Of a stretch of 10,466 bases of DNA, positions 8,258 to 10,466 are shown piece after piece (the stretch's first letter is position 1; each line of letters opens with the position of its first letter). The notes beneath the pieces are model-generated. The model saw nothing but the letters and a program-made list of their open reading frames with translations. It was not told where the DNA came from and did no database searches. The position numbers and the translations under genes are program-made. Origin of the DNA: Myxococcales bacterium (lineage in GTDB: Bacteria; Desulfobacterota_B; Binatia; UBA1149; SPBQ01); assembly GCA_004525875.1 (NCBI GenBank), contig SPBQ01000037.1:1-10466 (forward strand). Direction: 5' to 3'.

Positions 8258-9553
8258 TCAGCGAGCGGCGGCGATGATGTTGCTGAGCGAGAAGTACTCG
8301 GCCGTTGTGCCTTCCTCGTCGCCAACGTTGAGGTACCAGCCTTGCTCGTCCTTGAACTTGTCGCTCGGTAGCGAGCAGTGCGTGGCGTGCTCGAGTTGCA
8401 TGTCGACCATCGTGATCGACGGGTTGTAGCTCACTTCGTAGTCGAAGCCGTACTTGGCGTTCGGGATCGGACGACCCGCGAACTTGTAGTTGTTCACCCA
8501 GATCTTCCAGAGCTCGCCGGCCTGATCGTAGATGTCGGTGTAAGGGATGCGATAGCTTTCCTTGTCCAGGAAGATCACACGCTTGCCGTAGGCGTACTGC
8601 GGAAGCTTCGAAACTCCTTCCACGACCCACACGTCGCGCGGTTCCCAGCCGTCGGCTTGCATGTAGTTCGCCGACCCATCGCCCCACTTGACCGGAAGGT
8701 GCTCTGCATGGAACGCGCCGAGCATCGTCTTCTCGCCGAGGAACTTCCAATCCATCCAGCCCACGTTACCGGCGTAGCCCGCGTAACTGTCCTGGTCGGT
8801 GTCCTGGCCGAACAAGGCGTCGGAGCGCTGGGCCGAGGAAAGCCGGCGCACACGCCGCAGCTGCGGAAGGTACAGCCATGAGTCGTCCTGGCGGGTATGG
8901 TCCAGGTATCGGTTGAACGTGAAGCCCGTTCCTTTGAGGTCGAAGGGCTCGCGGATCGGGTAGAGCGCCTCCTTGTAGCGGACCTCGTCGGGGTTGTTAG
9001 GATTGTCGGGCTTGGGGTCGATCGTGGTGCGCTCGACGAAGTACAGGCGGCGGATGTGGTCGATCAGGAAGTGGCGTTCCACGCGAAGCGGCTGACCCTT
9101 CTCGCCGATGCTGCCGGTGTCGCAGTCGAAGTTGCGCAAGTCCAGATCATCGACTGCGATCGCCGCGTCGAAATTGAACATGTGTTTGTTGGCGGCCCAC
9201 TTGTCGTTCGGGTCGACGTGGGGGAAGGGGAGACCTGCGACGTGGTTGATCTTGTATGTGCCGTCCTCGCCGATCTCGACCTGCGCCGAGTAACGCTCCG
9301 TGGCTTCCTGAAACGGCGGCGGGAAGCTGACCTTCTTGTACGCCTTGACGGGAAGCGTCACGCCACGATTGACGATCCAGACCAGCGCGGGGCTCAGGTA
9401 CTGAGCGTACTGATCGACGTTGCTCTTGTTGACGACGGTGCCGACCGGCACGATCTGTTCGGCGGCGGCTGCGGGTAGGGCGGCGGTAAGGGCGAAGGCG
9501 GCGGCGACGAGCGCAGCGGCCAGGCGTGGTTTGTGGGTGTCGGCTGGTGTCAT
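8258..9553 (-). CDS. DUF1329 domain secreted protein (LolA/LppX-like fold)
   Basis: This 431-residue protein belongs to DUF1329 (PF07044), periplasmic or outer-membrane-associated proteins related to the outer-membrane lipoprotein-sorting fold (LolA-like). It starts with a signal peptide: charged residues up to R10, an alanine/leucine-rich core (11-25) and an A-x-A site around 29-31, so the mature form begins near E32. There is no lipobox cysteine. The family core is W226-L-Y-L-P-Q-L-R-R-V-R-R-L followed by R243-S-D and D251-x-D-Q-D-S-Y-A-G-Y, then the WMDWKFLGE stretch at 266-274. In many proteobacteria DUF1329 genes sit beside DUF1302 and RND/MMPL transporter genes and are thought to help move hydrophobic compounds; no such partner is present here. 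AGGAG (reverse complement of 9563-9567) lies nine bases before the ATG and supports it. With a divergent gene on one side and a terminator on the other, it is transcribed alone. The ligand is unknown. Confidence 0.9.
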   Translation of the reverse strand: MTPADTHKPRLAAALVAAAFALTAALPAAAAEQIVPVGTVVNKSNVDQYAQYLSPALVWIVNRGVTLPVKAYKKVSFPPPFQEATERYSAQVEIGEDGTYKINHVAGLPFPHVDPNDKWAANKHMFNFDAAIAVDDLDLRNFDCDTGSIGEKGQPLRVERHFLIDHIRRLYFVERTTIDPKPDNPNNPDEVRYKEALYPIREPFDLKGTGFTFNRYLDHTRQDDSWLYLPQLRRVRRLSSAQRSDALFGQDTDQDSYAGYAGNVGWMDWKFLGEKTMLGAFHAEHLPVKWGDGSANYMQADGWEPRDVWVVEGVSKLPQYAYGKRVIFLDKESYRIPYTDIYDQAGELWKIWVNNYKFAGRPIPNAKYGFDYEVSYNPSITMVDMQLEHATHCSLPSDKFKDEQGWYLNVGDEEGTTAEYFSLSNIIAAAR

Positions 9554-9562
9554 CTCTCGAAT

Positions 9563-9567
9563 CTCCT
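9563..9567 (-). promoter_or_regulatory. Ribosome binding site of the DUF1329 gene
   Basis: On the reverse strand AGGAG stands nine bases before the ATG at 9553-9551. It is the best Shine-Dalgarno match among the genes on this strand. Confidence 0.65.
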
Positions 9568-9686
9568 GAGAAGATGCGACAATCTTTCACGTGGGCGCCG
9601 ATTTGTCGATGGCCGCCGGTCCGCGTATTTCCCGTTGAGCGAGCATCGGTGCGGCATCCCGACGAGTCGGCCCGGACGTGCTACGC

Positions 9687-9716
9687 GCGCGTTGCCGCGC
9701 CGCGGCGGCAACGCGC
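9687..9716. repeat. Perfect 12-bp inverted repeat (hairpin) in the divergent intergenic region
   Basis: GCGCGTTGCCGC (9687-9698) is followed after the six bases GCCGCG by its exact reverse complement (9705-9716). No T-run follows on either strand, so it is not a standard intrinsic terminator. It could fold in a 5' leader of either gene or bind a dimeric protein as DNA. The pairing is seen directly; any role is inference. Confidence 0.7.
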
Positions 9717-9925
9717 CGCCAGGACGGTCCCGCGCCGAGCAGGAAACGGTCAACACGGGGCGCGCGCGGGTATTTCGTACGGCACAACAACGGCGGTGAA
9801 GTGGCTCCTCGACCGCAGCGATGAGTTCTGCAACATCGACTGGCGGCGCGAAACCCGATGGGCTAAGCTTCCAAAGACAACTATTCCTTTTCAATTCGAT
9901 ACCACAAAACCGGAGTACGAGGCTG

Positions 9926-10466
9926 ATGGGAAGTAATCCCGAGACGAAACCAGCGCTGCGCTGGCGAGCGATCCTGTTTATCTGTGCAACGACGCTGATC
10001 GCTGCCCTCTGGCCCGTCTACGCTTACTTCTACGGCGTCACCTCTACCGAGATCGTACTAGCCGTCGCGTACTTCGTGACTGCCGGGATGTCGATCACGG
10101 TGGGGTACCATCGGATGATTTCGCACCGGGCTTTTCGCGCGCGCCGGTGGACGGAGGCGGCCTTGCTGGTGTGTGGTTCCGCCGCCTGGCAGGGCTCGGC
10201 GCTGGCGTGGGCCTCCGACCACCTGCGCCATCACTCCTACACCGACACGCGACGCGATCCGTACAACATCAAGCAGGGCGTGGTCCACGCTCACGTGGGC
10301 TGGTTGTTCCGGCGTACGGTGGCTACGAGTCCGCAGCCGGCCTACCTCACGTCCGACCCACTCATCGTCTGGCAGGACCGCTACTACGTGCCGCTGGCGG
10401 TCTTCACGAGCTTCATCGTGCCGTACGCCATCGCCGGGGTGGGTGGGTTCCTGCTAGCCGGCGTCG
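9926..10466 (+). CDS. Acyl-CoA desaturase, membrane type (delta-9 / SCD-like), N-terminal part
   Basis: The first 180 residues of a membrane fatty-acid desaturase, cut by the right edge. These di-iron enzymes put a cis double bond, usually at delta-9, into saturated acyl chains at the cytoplasmic membrane face, using oxygen and an electron-transfer partner. Two of the three histidine boxes are present: H62-R-M-I-S-H67 (HX4H) and D98-H-L-R-H-H103 (HxxHH). The downstream R110-D-P-Y-N and H121-A-H-V-G-W-L stretches are typical of the SCD/OLE1/DesC group. Hydrophobic segments lie near 14-36, 42-58, 78-95 and 156-178. The third box (HxxHH) must lie beyond the window. ATG 9926 is chosen because GGAG at 9912-9915 precedes it by ten bases and the family N-terminus fits. 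It is divergent from the DUF1329 gene; the electron donor is not visible here. Confidence 0.92.
   Translation, partial: MGSNPETKPALRWRAILFICATTLIAALWPVYAYFYGVTSTEIVLAVAYFVTAGMSITVGYHRMISHRAFRARRWTEAALLVCGSAAWQGSALAWASDHLRHHSYTDTRRDPYNIKQGVVHAHVGWLFRRTVATSPQPAYLTSDPLIVWQDRYYVPLAVFTSFIVPYAIAGVGGFLLAGV

Larger units (their letters stand above)
9554..9925. other. Divergent intergenic region between the DUF1329 and desaturase genes
   Basis: This stretch of about 370 bases carries the control signals of two divergent genes. Its middle (9680-9720) is extremely GC-rich and contains a perfect hairpin; its right end (about 9860-9915) is AT-rich, as expected for a promoter and leader of the desaturase, though I cannot name a convincing -35/-10 pair. 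A short plus-strand frame from GTG 9796 to the stop at 9934-9936 crosses the desaturase start by 11 bases; it has no ribosome binding site and no family resemblance, so I do not call it a gene. Confidence 0.55.

Overview
The window is GC-rich, densely coded bacterial chromosome with no mobile-element, phage, CRISPR or RNA-gene signal. A clpS-clpA pair with a full-length ClpA, a DUF1329 secreted protein, a COG3146 FemAB/GNAT-like protein and a membrane acyl-CoA desaturase together suggest a Gram-negative of proteobacterial type. A DUF2723 glycosyltransferase and a CubicO-type serine hydrolase would fit a gammaproteobacterium or a former 'deltaproteobacterial' lineage (Myxococcota, Binatota) equally well. 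This placement is inference; nothing here fixes the taxon.

Layout. Bases 1-782 (minus) hold the N-terminal 260 residues of a DUF2723 membrane glycosyltransferase that runs off the left edge. A short divergent promoter region (783-915) separates it from a cytoplasmic beta-lactamase-fold serine hydrolase (916-2250, plus). Next come an O-antigen ligase/polymerase-type membrane protein (2358-3947), a gap of about 320 bases with no convincing gene, and a COG3146 protein (4272-5459) closed by a hairpin. The proteolysis operon clpS-clpA (5529-8160) follows. A 17-bp bidirectional terminator lies between clpA and a convergent DUF1329 gene (8258-9553, minus). A divergent gap of about 370 bases with a perfect 12-bp hairpin leads to an acyl-CoA desaturase (9926 to the right edge, plus).

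How the genes work together. Only clpS and clpA form a clear functional unit: ClpS delivers N-degron substrates to the ClpA unfoldase of ClpAP. Three genes (DUF2723, O-antigen ligase type, COG3146) point to cell-envelope or glycan work, but each has its own upstream gap, so no shared operon is shown. The DUF1329 gene is bounded by a divergent gene and a terminator and is therefore a single-gene unit. The desaturase would adjust membrane lipid unsaturation.

I see no obviously new multi-gene system. The points most worth checking are candidate leaderless transcription of clpS and of the DUF2723 gene, the unexplained hairpin before the desaturase, the unassigned gap at 3948-4271, and the orphan DUF1329 and COG3146 genes, whose families lack a settled function.
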